Translations under genes and position numbers: made by a program
In this document: piece after piece, positions 11,313 through 22,772 of the stretch
How the letters are laid out: each line of letters opens with the position of its first letter
Position numbering within the stretch: the first letter of the stretch is position 1
The notes under the pieces: model-generated
Seen by the model: only the letters and a program-made list of their open reading frames with translations
Databases searched by the model: none
Told to the model about the DNA's origin: nothing
Assembly: GCA_943737045.1 (NCBI GenBank)
Contig: CALSFV010000202.1
Coordinates: forward strand, 248,001 to 312,000
Source of the DNA: Parapristionchus giblindavisi
Lineage: Eukaryota; Nematoda; Chromadorea; Rhabditida; Diplogasteridae
Length of the DNA: 64,000 bases
Direction of reading: 5' to 3'

Positions 11313-11785
11313 TCTCCCATCTTAGTATGTAATATATAAGAAGGACGATCTATTAATGATGTCTGTGTTAAATTGTACTTATAAAGTATGTACTAATTAT
11401 AAGCAATTCTTAAAATAAACTAAATTCTATATGCCGAAGTACACATGCACTCACACACATATACATGTTGTTAAATTTTTCGCAATAAACGTTTTGAAAC
11501 ATATAAGTTATGGAAATTTGCACGTGAATTCGGCGTGGCCCGCTGTCATAGTACATGTAATTAGACCATGTTTCATTCACGTGATAAAATGTGATGAAGA
11601 CGACGTAGATCTTTCACAATATTACTGGCCTTCTATTCACTAGGAGGCCAGAAAATGATAGAAATCATTTTCGCGTTTTTACAACGTTTTCAATTTTTCA
11701 ATATTTGCATACGATATTTGCGTGATTCTACGCATTGCGTTTTTTTTTGCCGTATGTTCAAGAACTCGATCTGATCGTTTCTGTG
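11313..11785. other. intergenic
   Basis: 3' flank of the possible Alba gene, followed by AT-rich DNA. No further gene seen. Confidence 0.4.
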
Positions 11786-11907
11786 TTAAAAGGAGCGTAA
11801 CCTCACTCGATGGTCTCTTCGACGTGCAACGCTCTCTCGTTGTTAGAGAACAGTGAAATAGTGTGCACAATGAAGAGACCATTGAGTGAGGTAACGCTCC
11901 CTTTAAA
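11786..11907. repeat. short hairpin element
   Basis: Arms of about 32 bases: AAAGGAGCGTAACCTCACTC near 11789 is answered by GAGTGAGGTAACGCTCCCTTT ending near 11905. The loop is about 55 bases. Probable miniature inverted-repeat element. Confidence 0.7.
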
Positions 11908-12024
11908 GGTACACCCTAGCTAATTTTACTCTCCGCATTGGCAATGCTCTCTCGCAGGCAAAGCGAGCGAGTGAGTGTGGCCAGGGCGGAGAGTTTCAAA
12001 TTAACTCGGGGTATCACTTTAAGA
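11908..12024. repeat. second short hairpin element
   Basis: Directly adjoins the previous hairpin. GTACACCCTAGCTAATTTTA and CTCTCCGC on the left mirror GCGGAGAGTTTCAAATTAAC and TCGGGGTA on the right, and the middle is GC-rich. It looks like a separate miniature element. Confidence 0.6.
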
Positions 12025-12518
12025 TTAAAAGACGGGATAAATACAGAGTCTTCGAAGATAACCTTCGCCTAGACGAATTGCATTTAGTGAATTATCCCAA
12101 TTGGGTTAATGACTCTATCGAATTGAAAATGACTTCATCTATTCTTACCGTATTTCAGACATGATAAGCATCCTGTCAAAATTCGCTTAATTTTTTCTCA
12201 ACGTTCTTTTTCTTTCCTTTCCTTATTTGTCCTATTGACGCGGATAAGTTCACTCCATGTGCTATCCACAAATGCACAAAAATCTACCAGTAAGTTTAGC
12301 TCTGCCATGGGTCATGCACCGTTCTTACGGGAAAGCTCTTACGGAAAAATAATAAATTTATGCAGTACACAAATAATTCAACATTAATATTTTCTCGGAT
12401 ACTGAGATATACTCCACTACAATTAAGTAAAATGTGGTAATGTTCAGAATAATAGAGGGATTAATGGGGGAACTCTTATAGAATAGACATGATGAATACA
12501 ATAATGAAGAAATATTAT
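12025..12518. other. spacer with one possible orphan exon
   Basis: A plus-strand open stretch near 12230-12293 reads CPIDADKFTPCAIHKCTKIY before a good donor (gtaagt). Its Cys pattern suggests a secreted-protein exon, but no partner exon was found. Confidence 0.25.
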
Positions 12519-14067
12519 TCAGTCACATTGACACTCTTGTGCTACAAGTCCTCTCATCCATTCGTGATAGACATCGCCGTCCTTTAAATAGATGATTTCC
12601 ACCGGTTCATAACTGAAAATATATATTTTTTTTATATTTTGAATTAAACTTAATAATAATTAACCTGTACGGATGGCAACATCGGGTCGAGCTCTTCTTG
12701 CCCTTCTCTGTTATGATTCTCGTACGTGTCATGCCATGACTCGTTGGTTCATCCTTCAAATGAAATATTTTTTAAATAATTTTGCTATTTTTATTTAGTT
12801 ACCTGAAAGTCCTCCTTGGCACAGGATCCATCGCATATGTAAATGTTGATTGTTTGAGGGGCGATTATATTTCTCACGCCGATATTCTGAATAACCACAC
12901 TCACGTTTTTCATGTTTGAACAACGGAAAATACTATTTCGTCATTTCCGGCCGAAAGCGTACCTGGAAATTAACAATCATATCTGATCGGGCGCATCCTC
13001 CAGGAGTGAGAGCTGCGCGACGTCTGCGTGGTTGCCGCTTTATGTCAACTTCCAGCTCCATTATCATCTCAATAGAAAATATTTATTTATTTTTCGATTC
13101 GTCGTGACGGAATGGCATTTAGCTCCTGGAGATATCGCCGCCCATATACTATTTGGCTCATAGACTGCTCATTGAATATCTCATATGTATAAAATTGTGA
13201 TAATTTAATTAGATTATTTACCATTGTGTCATCGTCCGGCATGATAACTAATTCGTGACCATGATACATAGCAGAAACATCGAGTTCAATGTCGCGGGTG
13301 GCCTCGAACAACCTTAATTGCTATATTATTCGCTGCCGAATGAGGACTCCTTACTCTTTAAGGACTGGTGTGCTCAGTTCTATGTTGTAGATGGATTCTC
13401 CCAGTGCAACTGTCTCGGCAGCGAGATAAGTCTGATTAAGAATTTTTAGATTAATTTGCACAAATCTAAAGACTACCTCATCGCTTTTCTGTTTTACTAC
13501 AATCTTAACTTCTTTATCATCGTGCACGATCTTTGGACTGAAAAGACGTGGTTAACTTCGTCAATGCTAGTTCAACTTGCTTTGTAAGATGAACACCGAG
13601 AGAAGCAGACTTGATATCGTTCGCACCGACATTTGAGGATAATTTGAACACCACAATGTTGTTTTCTAAATTGAAAACTTTTCATCCTCGTTATTTTAAT
13701 TGCGTACCATGAGTTTGCCCTATCAGAGTTATCATATCATTCACAGTTTTGACGGTATTAATCGAGCGGTAGTGGGCGCGTAGTTCTTCCATGTGCTTCA
13801 ACAATGAATCTGGTGATTTGAAATAATTAGTATACTGTACCTTTTCCTCCACAGCTTCAACTTCGCTGAGTGTCATGCCCATATTGGCGAGAAGAATATC
13901 TCGGGTCTGATTCCTATGGGCTATCTCTCGAGCCTCGGTGCAGGGAGCACACGCACTTCAATAAGGGACTTATCTCGTGGAATTGTCTACCTGACTTACC
14001 CAGCGTTGCGAATGAAGATCACAAGTAATAGAAGAAACACTATCATTTTTATCGGAGTTGAACACAT
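12519..14067 (-). CDS. TGF-beta superfamily ligand, 329 aa
   Basis: Eleven minus-strand exons: 14067-14000, 13913-13708, 13665-13581, 13537-13477, 13431-13355, 13312-13222, 13179-13150, 13067-12963, 12886-12803, 12753-12665 and 12612-12519. The coding sum is divisible by three. Residues 1-23 are a signal peptide. The propeptide shows FKLSSN, IKSASLGVHL and IELDVSAMYHG in the expected order. Exon 8 carries a furin-type site, RQPRRRR, followed 7-8 residues later by the first knot cysteine. The mature domain shows NIGVRNIIAP, YICDGSC, RCCHPY and a terminal ECQCD, which is seven cysteines in the canonical order. The Trp pair normally found before IIAP is missing, so the ligand is diverged. Exon 3 to exon 4 joins in frame only with a GC donor (AAA|gcaagt). 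Such ligands are secreted dimers that act on receptor serine/threonine kinases. Confidence 0.88.
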
Positions 14068-14146
14068 GGTAGATTCTATTCGTCGATTACGGTATAATTG
14101 AGCAGCTGAATAAGCTGAACGTTGTCTTATTCAGCAAGTACATCGC

Positions 14147-14159
14147 CCTTTTATATAGG
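14147..14159 (-). promoter_or_regulatory. TATA box of the TGF-beta gene
   Basis: On the minus strand the sequence reads CTATATAAAAGGG, a near-ideal TATA element, about 85 bases upstream of the ligand's start codon. Position and strand fit a core promoter. Confidence 0.6.
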
Positions 14160-14620
14160 GCGCACGATCTCGAATTCTCGACACGCCCATTTCTCTTAGG
14201 AGTTGCAAAAAATATGTATATCCCCTTGCAGACTGATCGGTGCTCATATATTGAAAACATCCGGTGAAAATTTAACGTCAAATATTAATGTGCTCGAAAT
14301 CACGCTAAAACACAGTGTCTTTTGATGAAAAGTGACCGGGGCTATACAGTAGTGTAGAACAATACAGCTATAGCCCGCCGGCGAACAGAGGAGTAACATA
14401 CACTGGTGCGGATATATTATGACTTTGAGGTAGCAGCTCTCAATACTGAACTCCTCTTGCACTCCATCAAATCTTAATTATTACTCTTATTCAAGAGAAT
14501 ATCGTTTTTGGGCTCATCTTCATCAACTCACTGATGCCTACGCTCATCCTTGTCGTAGAGTACCTACTTTTAATCCCCAGTGATTTCCTGACCGAGCCAG
14601 TCGAATCCGCGTCGCAGAGC
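14160..14620. other. upstream region of the TGF-beta gene
   Basis: No gene seen. Short minus-strand open frames here have no splice support or motifs. Confidence 0.4.
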
Positions 14621-14922
14621 TATGGAGCGTTAAAATATTGTGGAAAACCGAAAAAGCGAGTTTCCGAGTGTTAAAATGTACAATGGAAAAACGAAAATGG
14701 AAAGTCGCTATTTGAATTCTCGGGCGCGAATAAGGTGTGGGAATTCAATTTTGTCTAAAGTAGATGAAAAGTGAAAGAAATTGAAATTTCAGATTTACAT
14801 TTTTAAAACACAGAAATTGGCAGTCGGAAAGTCGGAATTTGAATTCCCGCATCTTATTCTCGCCCGCGAATTCAAATATCGACTTTCCTTTTCGGTTGTC
14901 CACCATATTTTAACGCTCCATA
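14621..14922. repeat. ~300-base inverted-repeat element
   Basis: Begins TATGGAGCGTTAAAATATTG and ends with the mirror CATATTTTAACGCTCCATA. The inner parts (TTTGAATTCTCGGGCGCGAA against TTCTCGCCCGCGAATTCAAA) also pair imperfectly. Miniature inverted-repeat transposable element. Confidence 0.8.
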
Positions 14923-16817
14923 AGAAGAGACACTGCTGCATGAACCTTACTATCCGTGCCGAAATCGGTTAAATTGTGAGAGGAATGTGGTACCCCTCGT
15001 CTTGCTTTGTGTGGAGATACTTGAAAATATTCATCTTTCCTTTAAAACCACTAGAAGTTTATAGTTTTCATTGATTTTCGACCAACGTGTTTTCCTTGAT
15101 CCTTAAGCCCTCAGGGTGTACTAGCATCATAGACATTTTGAAGATTATACGAGATCATTAGAATCTGTGCAACAATTCTCACGTGCGCAGACTTATTTAT
15201 CAGTCAAACGTTCTTTGATTTGTTTTCAAACGTTTCGAAAGACAACTTTAAAATAGTGAGTAATGATCAGCTCTACAAGCAGCATTGTTCATAGTTTATC
15301 CGGCTTCAATGCATAATCAAAAACATCTCGAGTACTTCTATTAAGTCATGTCATAAGATGGCCAGACGCCTTTCATGATAAAGTTGTACCGTACTCCGTA
15401 TTATTCAAGAACTTCAGCACCTATGTCCCAACCATTGAAAGAGTTCGTCTATGTAAACACTATTAAAGGCAGCTGGCATCCAAAAATTTCCATTCGAAAT
15501 AGTTAAAATAGTTGGTCTCATTCTCCTTACCAGAGAATTCTTATGATATAAGATGCATATATTTCGAAACAGAATTTCAAGCTCTTTTATATGAGATCAA
15601 CTTGTTTTTCGTTTCCCGGTCCCTTTAAGCGTATGCTGATCAGTACAATTCGGGAATATCAACACCGCAATAATTATCAGCATCATTATTAACAGAAGTT
15701 GTCCCGATGATCTCAGTTAGACATCTGGATACACTCAATGCCCGAAAATACTGTATTTGATTATGATATTTCAAGATCTATCCTACATCTATCCAAAAGC
15801 CAGTAAATAGTAAAATGTTGTGTTTCAGATGATACAAAGAATTGAAATCGCTATTTATGTGGTTTCAGTCTGAGCATAATTTATGTTATAACTTAACAAA
15901 TGTAGTTTAGAAAGGTCGTCACAGTTATATGCTATTTCTCGCAATGAAAACATACAATTGGAAGGTCTTGCAATATTTTGTGCCCATTTATCGGTGAAAC
16001 TTCATATTGTTAGTTCCAAATTTTTATAACCAAACATCCGTACATAACACGACTCGTTAAGTTTTTCGTAATGGGCCCATCGTGAATAAGGAAAACGCTT
16101 TCTTTCAAAAAAAAACAGCTTTTTTTTAGATTTCAAGTTCTATTATTATTAATTTATACACGTTTACGATGTTGATGAGTTTCATCACAGATTAGTCTGA
16201 ATGGTAAATGAGCCTCTGCGACGGATACATAGCTTTGCACCCAAATCACAGGTGTAGATCGAGGCTATAGTAACTTTTAAAAGCAATGCTACAGTATGAT
16301 ATTCTTAGTACACATGTTTATGCAACTCCAAATTATTATTAGAGAGAGTGTCTCGCCAGACGAACGCTAAAGGTTATAATTTATTTTGAGAATCTTCTAG
16401 ACAGCGTCAAATCTTTAGTTTCATCATCAATGTATCTTTCAACCTTGAACGTGTTATGTATTCTAGACTTTTCTTGAATATTTACAATCTTGGAATAGCT
16501 TCTAAGAGTATACATGAAGTTAAACCCGTTCTACACCATTACGATGTTACTCGAGTATTTCAAACTATTTATTTTCGAGGTATCGCATACAGATCATTCT
16601 AATACATAATATCACAATAATGACTTCCTAAGCACAAAACAAAGAGCATGATAATCACAAATATTTGTCAATTTCAAATCTTACACTCTCACCATGGAGC
16701 AGGAGCAACATCGGGTAGTCCAAGCGAATGGCGAGCGAGGGTCAAGGCGTGACCATTGCATATCATTCCAGTGCACATACATGCGAATGGACCGGGAGAC
16801 TTCTGTAGTATTACCTT
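14923..16817. other. intergenic, possible interrupted exon at the right edge
   Basis: Long AT-rich stretch with no gene model. At 16693-16817 a plus-strand frame starting at an ATG reads MEQEQHRVVQANGERGSRRD and continues into the end of the next element, so an exon may have been interrupted there. This is weak. Confidence 0.3.
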
Positions 16818-19226
16818 CTCCAGACTTTCTGCGCGACACGCGCGCGGGGTAGTGACAAGTCGCGCGCGGGTTAGTTACAAGTCGCGGCGCGGGCGCGTCG
16901 CGACTAGTCACTACCCCGCGCGCGAGTTGTAAATAACCCGCGCGCGACTTGTCGATAAGACGTGCGCGACCCGCTCCCTTCCTCTTCTACTTTCCCCTGC
17001 CCTAGCTTTACTTACATAACTTCAAGTATACTGTAATTATCCAATTCACTATAGTAAAATATACACTGTTTATTGAACGAATAAAAAGATACAAGATTAA
17101 TGAGAGCAATTGGAAAAACTGAAGAGAAAACTCGTAACGAACACAATGCAATCAACATGGTAACAAAAAATTACAATGGTCACAACAATTAATTAATATT
17201 ATCTTGATATAATCAGCAGATAATGATGAAGTCAATCTTCATAGTTATTATGATAAGCTCTAGATATTATTCGATATAGTACGATTCTCTGCAAAGAAAC
17301 GTTTTAATCAAAAAGGAAAATTATAAAAGAATAAATAAGATATATCACATAGAAAATAACTAACCATCATTGTCCTCTTCACACTAAGATCAGACCAAAC
17401 TATATACTTGCAATAATATATTCCTATCATATTCCGATTTCTTTTCTGAAAAAAATTAATTAAATGTGTGAAAGTTAAGATAAATTAAAGTATATTTGTG
17501 AAGCTCCAAGACAAACAAACTCCCACATTAATACTCTCAGTAACAGATAACAGAATATCTTACAGTTCAGAATCTCCATTGTACTTGTGCTTGTCCAATA
17601 ATAACATTACTCCATGGGCCATATTTCTAATCACAACACTCATTGCCTTTAAATATTATAAGTAATGGACAAATTACACCTCGACTATCATCAAATCCGC
17701 TCTTCAAGGCACAAGACCTGCTAGGGCAGTGATAATTCACACAATCATTAGTAAGAGCAAGAATAAGAGAATAGCAATTTACCTGAGGAATATCGATTGA
17801 TATATACAGTAGGCATCCTCCATTATTCAGCAAATATCCTCAATTTATCATAGAGTGACTCTGAAAACAATTAATGAATAAATAACTAGAGTAAACTTTA
17901 TAAATAAATACACGAGATTTCGTTACTATTTAGCAAAATTGAAAATCGTTCGATACTGCTCAGGTGTTAAATGATCGCTGATACATGCAAAATCATGCAC
18001 GATCCGGCAAATTCCATGATGATGCATGGTCATTCACGATTCTTAATCATGCTCGAATTTTCCCTGATCTTGCATGGAATTTCAGAATCAATACATGATC
18101 ACGGATAATCCATGCACGAGGCACGACTATTCGACTAACAGTTATTGACTAACTGCACAAATTATACGTGATCATGCCTGGATTCAAACACCTGAGCACT
18201 TTACAATGATATTAAAACACATACTTATTAAGCCTTGATGAATATATCCTCCTCAGTCATCCGGCTCCTTCTTCTTCATAATCATAACTCAGTTCATTGA
18301 CTGCGTAGACACGATGATCAGATTCTGTAACTACAAACAAAATAAGCATTGAACAGCTGCTTTACAGAACATGAGAAATAACTTGAATTCAGCGAATAAG
18401 CTATAGACGAACAGATTATCGAAAGTGCGGGTAGCTTTATGGCAACATAATAAACAACTTTTAATAAGAAATAGAGGTAAATGCACGAATAAATTCATCA
18501 AACGTCAAAAGAAGAGAAATGAAATGAAACCGCACCTTCATGGAAACGGTAACAAATATCGTCAATTAAAAAAATATTCTATCATGAACTGACTTTTTAA
18601 ACTGAACTTCCATAAATTGATGTGCCAGTTATATAAACTATTTATTAATGTCACTATGATATATGATGGAAATTTTTCATTCTCCATTGTCACATAAGCG
18701 AAAATGATCTTGCACATATTTATTTCCAACATAATATACATTTAATTTCTTATTTTATTGATTTTTAACACATATATTGAAGATGGATCATGCATAAATA
18801 GCTTAAAATCACTTGCATTTGGTTTTCTCCTAAAAAGTCTATAATGTTACTACAAATTCATAAAAGAATATACAATCGGATAGAATTCTCACATTGTTCT
18901 TATATTTGGTTGAAATGCCCTCGAAACATCGCTTCAACCATTCATAACAAAGAATTAAACAACTAATGATATGCTTCGTACATAGGAAACACTCGCAAAA
19001 ATGAACTATGCTCCCACGAAAGAGTTACAGTAAGTCGCACGCGACTTGCAGTAAGTCGCGCGCGAGTTGTTCAGTGCCTTAAGTGTCCTTAAGTCGCGCG
19101 TGATACCGCGACTTCACTTTAACCCGCGCGCGAGTTGTCACTACCCCGCGTATAACTCGCAACTCGTCACTACCCCGCGCACGACTTGTCACTACCCCGC
19201 GCGCGTGTCGCGCCGAAAGTCTGGAG
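16818..19226. mobile_element. 2.4 kb element with GC-rich inverted termini
   Basis: The left end, CTCCAGACTTTCTGCGCGAC and onward through GGGGTAGTGACAAGTCG, is matched in reverse complement by the right end, which finishes CGCGCCGAAAGTCTGGAG. The terminal match is about 50 bases. Both ends hold many diverged copies of CGCGCGAGTTGTCACTACCC-like units, giving CGCG-rich blocks at 16835-16975 and 19030-19215 in otherwise AT-rich DNA. TTCTGTAGTATT occurs just outside the left end (16801-16812) and directly at the right end (19227-19238), perhaps a target duplication. No transposase was recognised. Inside, minus-strand exon-like pieces occur (for example about 17833-17790, 17740-17700, 17640-17565 and 18330-18255 ending YDYEEEGAG, stop) that I could not join. 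They may be captured host exons. Confidence 0.6.
17957..18198. repeat. nested inverted repeat rich in ATCATG
   Basis: Begins TGCTCAGGTGTT and ends AACACCTGAGCA. The interior carries many ATGCA/GATCATG motifs in both orientations. It lies within the 2.4 kb element. Confidence 0.65.
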
Positions 19227-19474
19227 TTCTGTAGTATTGTAGTATATTACCAATATTGTCAGAATAAAGTAGTGGGCGCTGTTTTATGTGCAATAAACTA
19301 TACTACAATGAGATGATATTATTTCTTTATCTCCAATGTGTTCTTTCAAATAATAGGAGTCGTGTTATGATCTACCATCTACGTGCCCTTTCGAGATGGT
19401 TTTGTTATGAATCATGTCCGCAGTTTGGATAAGAGGCTTATGACAGGTGGTGTTAGATCATTGACGAAATTGGA

Positions 19475-19802
19475 TTAGGCTAAAACACGGGCATGACTGA
19501 CCTCATACATGTCCTCTATCGTATAACACTCTACAACTTGCTTGTTCTTTAGCTTTTCCGTTACTTCATCATCAACATATCCGGCCTCGATTTCTTTTCC
19601 ATCGAAGTGCGCATAGCACGTATCCTCATCCTCTCCTAGACCGGTTAATCCCTGAAATATAAATATATTATATGTTTGCAGTCTAGATGAAGGGATAGAA
19701 AATCTTAGTAAAATTTACATAATCCGCTCTGTAACAGTCGGTCTGCACGTAGTCGATGTGAAGTAGAAGAAAAAGGATGAAAAGGGCAGATAAACGGAAC
19801 AT
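19475..19802 (-). CDS. small secreted protein, 86 aa
   Basis: Two exons, 19802-19719 and 19651-19475, joined in phase 0 by a 67-base intron (donor gtaaat, acceptor TTTCAG). Residues 1-21 are a signal peptide (MFRLSALFILFLLLHIDYVQ and T). The mature part is acidic and has three cysteines (TDCYRADY, EDTCYAHFDG and VVECYTIEDM). A possible donor (GAG|gtcagt) 27 bases before the stop could extend it to further exons, which the neighbouring 2.4 kb element may have separated. No family recognised. Confidence 0.55.
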
Positions 19803-21114
19803 AGAGGAGAAATGAAAGAGAAAGAACATGACGGAAGCTCACATAAAAGGACGCATTGTTTGTTTAGGTGGTGAATAATAATTGGAAAAATCTCTTTTTG
19901 AATGGCTTTCTCTCCTGTTTATGTACTTTTCTTCAATGGAACAAATGTTGACCCAACAAATGAATAATTTACGATGTGTAATTCATATTATTTAATAAAT
20001 TAAGAATTAAGAAGAGCATGTCTGAGGGAATTGACATTCTGACGGGGGGGGGGGGGCGGACATAGCAAAAAATAAATATTTTTGTTTGATGTGGAATATA
20101 ATAGTGCACTGCCAGGCGACTTCAGCCGTGCATATAAGAAAGTTTGATTTTGTGCCTGAAGGTTACTGTAAGAAAAAATGTTCGGTAGGTGGAAAAAATA
20201 TTTCGGCTCCCAAGCATCCGATCGACCTGGGAGTGGTACCAATAGATTCCCTGTGTGAACACAAGCACATTTTACTCCGACCACTTTTTAATCAGAACTT
20301 CGAAGAATCGAGTTATTATGAAAATAAACTTTTGAACGTTATTTTCTATACGACGTTTCTCTAGAATAAACAAATTAAATTTGCTTAAATCGTTCTACAT
20401 TTAATAACTAACCTTACATTAAAATACGACAAAAAACGAGGGGAAATTTGGACACGATAGCAAAATATGAGAATAACTCTGTGAAAAAGTCACTTCACGA
20501 TCGTATTTTGGTGCACCTGTCATACTGTAGGCGCCATATTTTTTATGGCTCTATACCCGGCCTCCCTTATAAGTTTGATTTATTCCACAAAAAGAAACCA
20601 CATCTCAGCCTGCGACCACAAAACGATGTTTTTTTATTAAATTAAAACACACGATAGCGAGCACGGATGGGACAGATTAGCGATAAAAAAAATTTAAAAA
20701 ATCGTTCGAAAACTATCAATACTGCGGCAAATTTAATCTCTGTGTGGATACGCCTGGAAATTTCATGATCGGAATTTGGCATCTTGGTTCTGGAATTCGG
20801 ATTTTGGTATGTCGGTGTTGGAGCTAGTGAAGCCTGTCCCAGCCCTGCTTGCTATCGTGTGTTTTCCCAGCCTTGTTCGATATCGCTATCGCTAATCTGT
20901 CCCATCCGTACTCGCTATCGTGTGTTTTAATTTAATAAAAAAACATCGTTTTGTGGTCGCAGGCAGAGATGTGGTATCTTTTTGTGGAATAAATCAAACT
21001 TATAAGGGAGGCCGGGTATAGAGCCGTGAAAAATATGGCGCCTACAGTATGACAAGTGCACCAAAATACGATCGTGAAGTGACTTTTTCACTGAGTTATT
21101 CTCATATTTTGCTA

Positions 21115-21280
21115 CACTGAGAGCAAACTTACCTGGCAAATCGTTACCCCGATACACTTTCCTGGCAAACGATTACCCCAAATGGAAAGGAATTCAACGG
21201 CTGAATTCACCATTTGGGGTAATCGTTTGCCAGGAAAGTGTATCGGGGTAACGATTTGCCAGGTAAGTTTGCTCTCAGTG
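21115..21280. repeat. 166-base near-perfect palindromic MITE
   Basis: CACTGAGAGCAAACTTACCT at the left is mirrored exactly at the right end (GCTCTCAGTG). TA dinucleotides flank it on both sides. The uninterrupted left arm of the host fold-back shows the empty site, so the insertion and its TA duplication are directly visible. Confidence 0.9.
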
Positions 21281-21620
21281 TATCGTGTCCAAATTTCCCC
21301 GCGTTTTTTTTTGTCTTTATATTTTAATGTAAGGTTAGTTATTAAATGTAGAACGATTTATGTAAGCAAATTTAATTTGTTTATTCTAGAGAACCGTCGT
21401 ATAGAAAATAACGTTCAAAAGTTTATTTTCATAATAACTCGATTCTTCGAAGTTCTGATTAAAAAGTGATCGGAGTAAAATGTGCTTGTGTTCACACAGG
21501 GAATCGATTGATACCACTCCCAGGTCGATCGGATGCTTGGGAGCCGAAATATTTTTTTCGACCTACCGAACATTTTTTCTTACAGTAACCTTCAGACACA
21601 AAATCAAACTTTCTTATGTG

Positions 21621-21753
21621 CACGCGTATTTGGGCGAAACATAATAGCCCAAATTCTGGCTAAAGAGATTCGCCCGAATACGGGCATATTGTTACATGAG
21701 TTCCCCGATGGGGCAAATCATTTGCCCGAATATAGGTAACTTTGCTCTCAGTG
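21621..21753. repeat. second small insertion sharing the same right end
   Basis: The right end GGTAACTTTGCTCTCAGTG is nearly that of the 166-base MITE, but the left end (CACGCGTATTTGGGC) differs. It is missing from the opposite arm of the host fold-back, so it is a later insertion. Confidence 0.6.
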
Positions 21754-21833
21754 CGGCTGAAGTCGCCTGGCAGTGCACTATTATATTCCACATCAGACAA
21801 AAATATTTATTTTTTGCTATGTCCTCTCAGACA

Positions 21834-22423
21834 TACCGTCAAAACGAAAAAAAGTGAAACATTTGTGACAATTTGTGACAAATTGTCACAAAAGTTCACA
21901 AGATTTTGAAAATTTTCTATCATGATATCTAAACGCGGTTTGAAATTATTTATTAGATAATATGGTATTTGAGCATCACTGGGCTTCCCTAATTGTCATG
22001 TGAAGAAAACGATTTAAATAATTCAATGTGAACGCTGTTTGGTGAAACTGGTATACGGTAGGATTTTCTACCGTATACCAGCTTAGCAACCTGATCCATG
22101 GTTCAAACAGTGCAAATTCACTGTAAAGAGTCATAAAATGATAGACACATCCATGATTAGGCGAAGAAAGCGCGATGGTATCAGTTTTACAGTAAGATTC
22201 TACAGTATGCTACAGTATACCAATTTTTCTGCGCGGAGCTCCCGATTAATTTTTTCACTTTTGTCATATATTACTCCATTGAGCAAACACATCCACACTA
22301 AAAAACCTGAGAAAATACATCATCAGGTAGGTGAAAAACGCTTGAAATAGGCACTTTGTGAACTTTTGTGACAATTTGTCACAAATTGTCACAAATGTTT
22401 CACTTTTTTTCGTTTTGACGGTA
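21834..22423. repeat. 590-base inverted-repeat element, TACCGTCAAAACG family
   Basis: Terminal repeats of about 70 bases start TACCGTCAAAACGAAAAAAA and include three TTTGTGACAA-like units. They end in the mirror CGTTTTGACGGTA. A small inner palindrome, TGGTATACGGTAG...CTACCGTATACCA, lies near 22050-22081. The first 13 bases match the ends of the 2.96 kb palindrome at 28.9 kb, so both belong to one family. Confidence 0.8.
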
Positions 22424-22772
22424 CTCTCTTAAAGGGAGACTGCCATTCAAAAATTTCTCTTCAATATCATTTAATTTAGGCTAACTAGACAATGTAAAGT
22501 AAAAAAAATTTTTTTTGAAACGTTTAGATGTTTTTTTGCAACAAAAGATACAATAAATCGTTCCGATATGCATAGATTATGTACAGCTGAAGCCGATAAA
22601 ACTAGGAAGTTTATAGATCACGCACTACACATCACTGTATAATTCGTTCAGAATTTATTTATAATTTTTTTCACTTATGTATATGATGTCGAAGGCATCA
22701 GATAAGTTATATGACCTCAACTTGATTTGCTTGGCAGACTCGCTTTGATGAACAATAATATCATATCGTTCT

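Larger units (their letters stand above)
20017..21833. repeat. fold-back element with nested insertions
   Basis: The left arm, starting near CATGTCTGAGGG at 20017 and running to about 20680, is repeated in reverse complement from about 20900 to 21833. The right arm is longer because two small elements sit in it (21115-21280 and 21621-21753) and are absent from the left arm. The same 60-residue open frame appears at 20460-20645 (+) and 20927-21115 (-); it is a consequence of the mirror. A G-tract of 13 bases lies at 20044-20056. Confidence 0.8.

Noticed and set aside
11908..12024. tRNA or 5S-like gene from the GC-rich hairpin
   Set aside because: No cloverleaf, no A and B boxes in the right spacing; the simple inverted repeat explains it.
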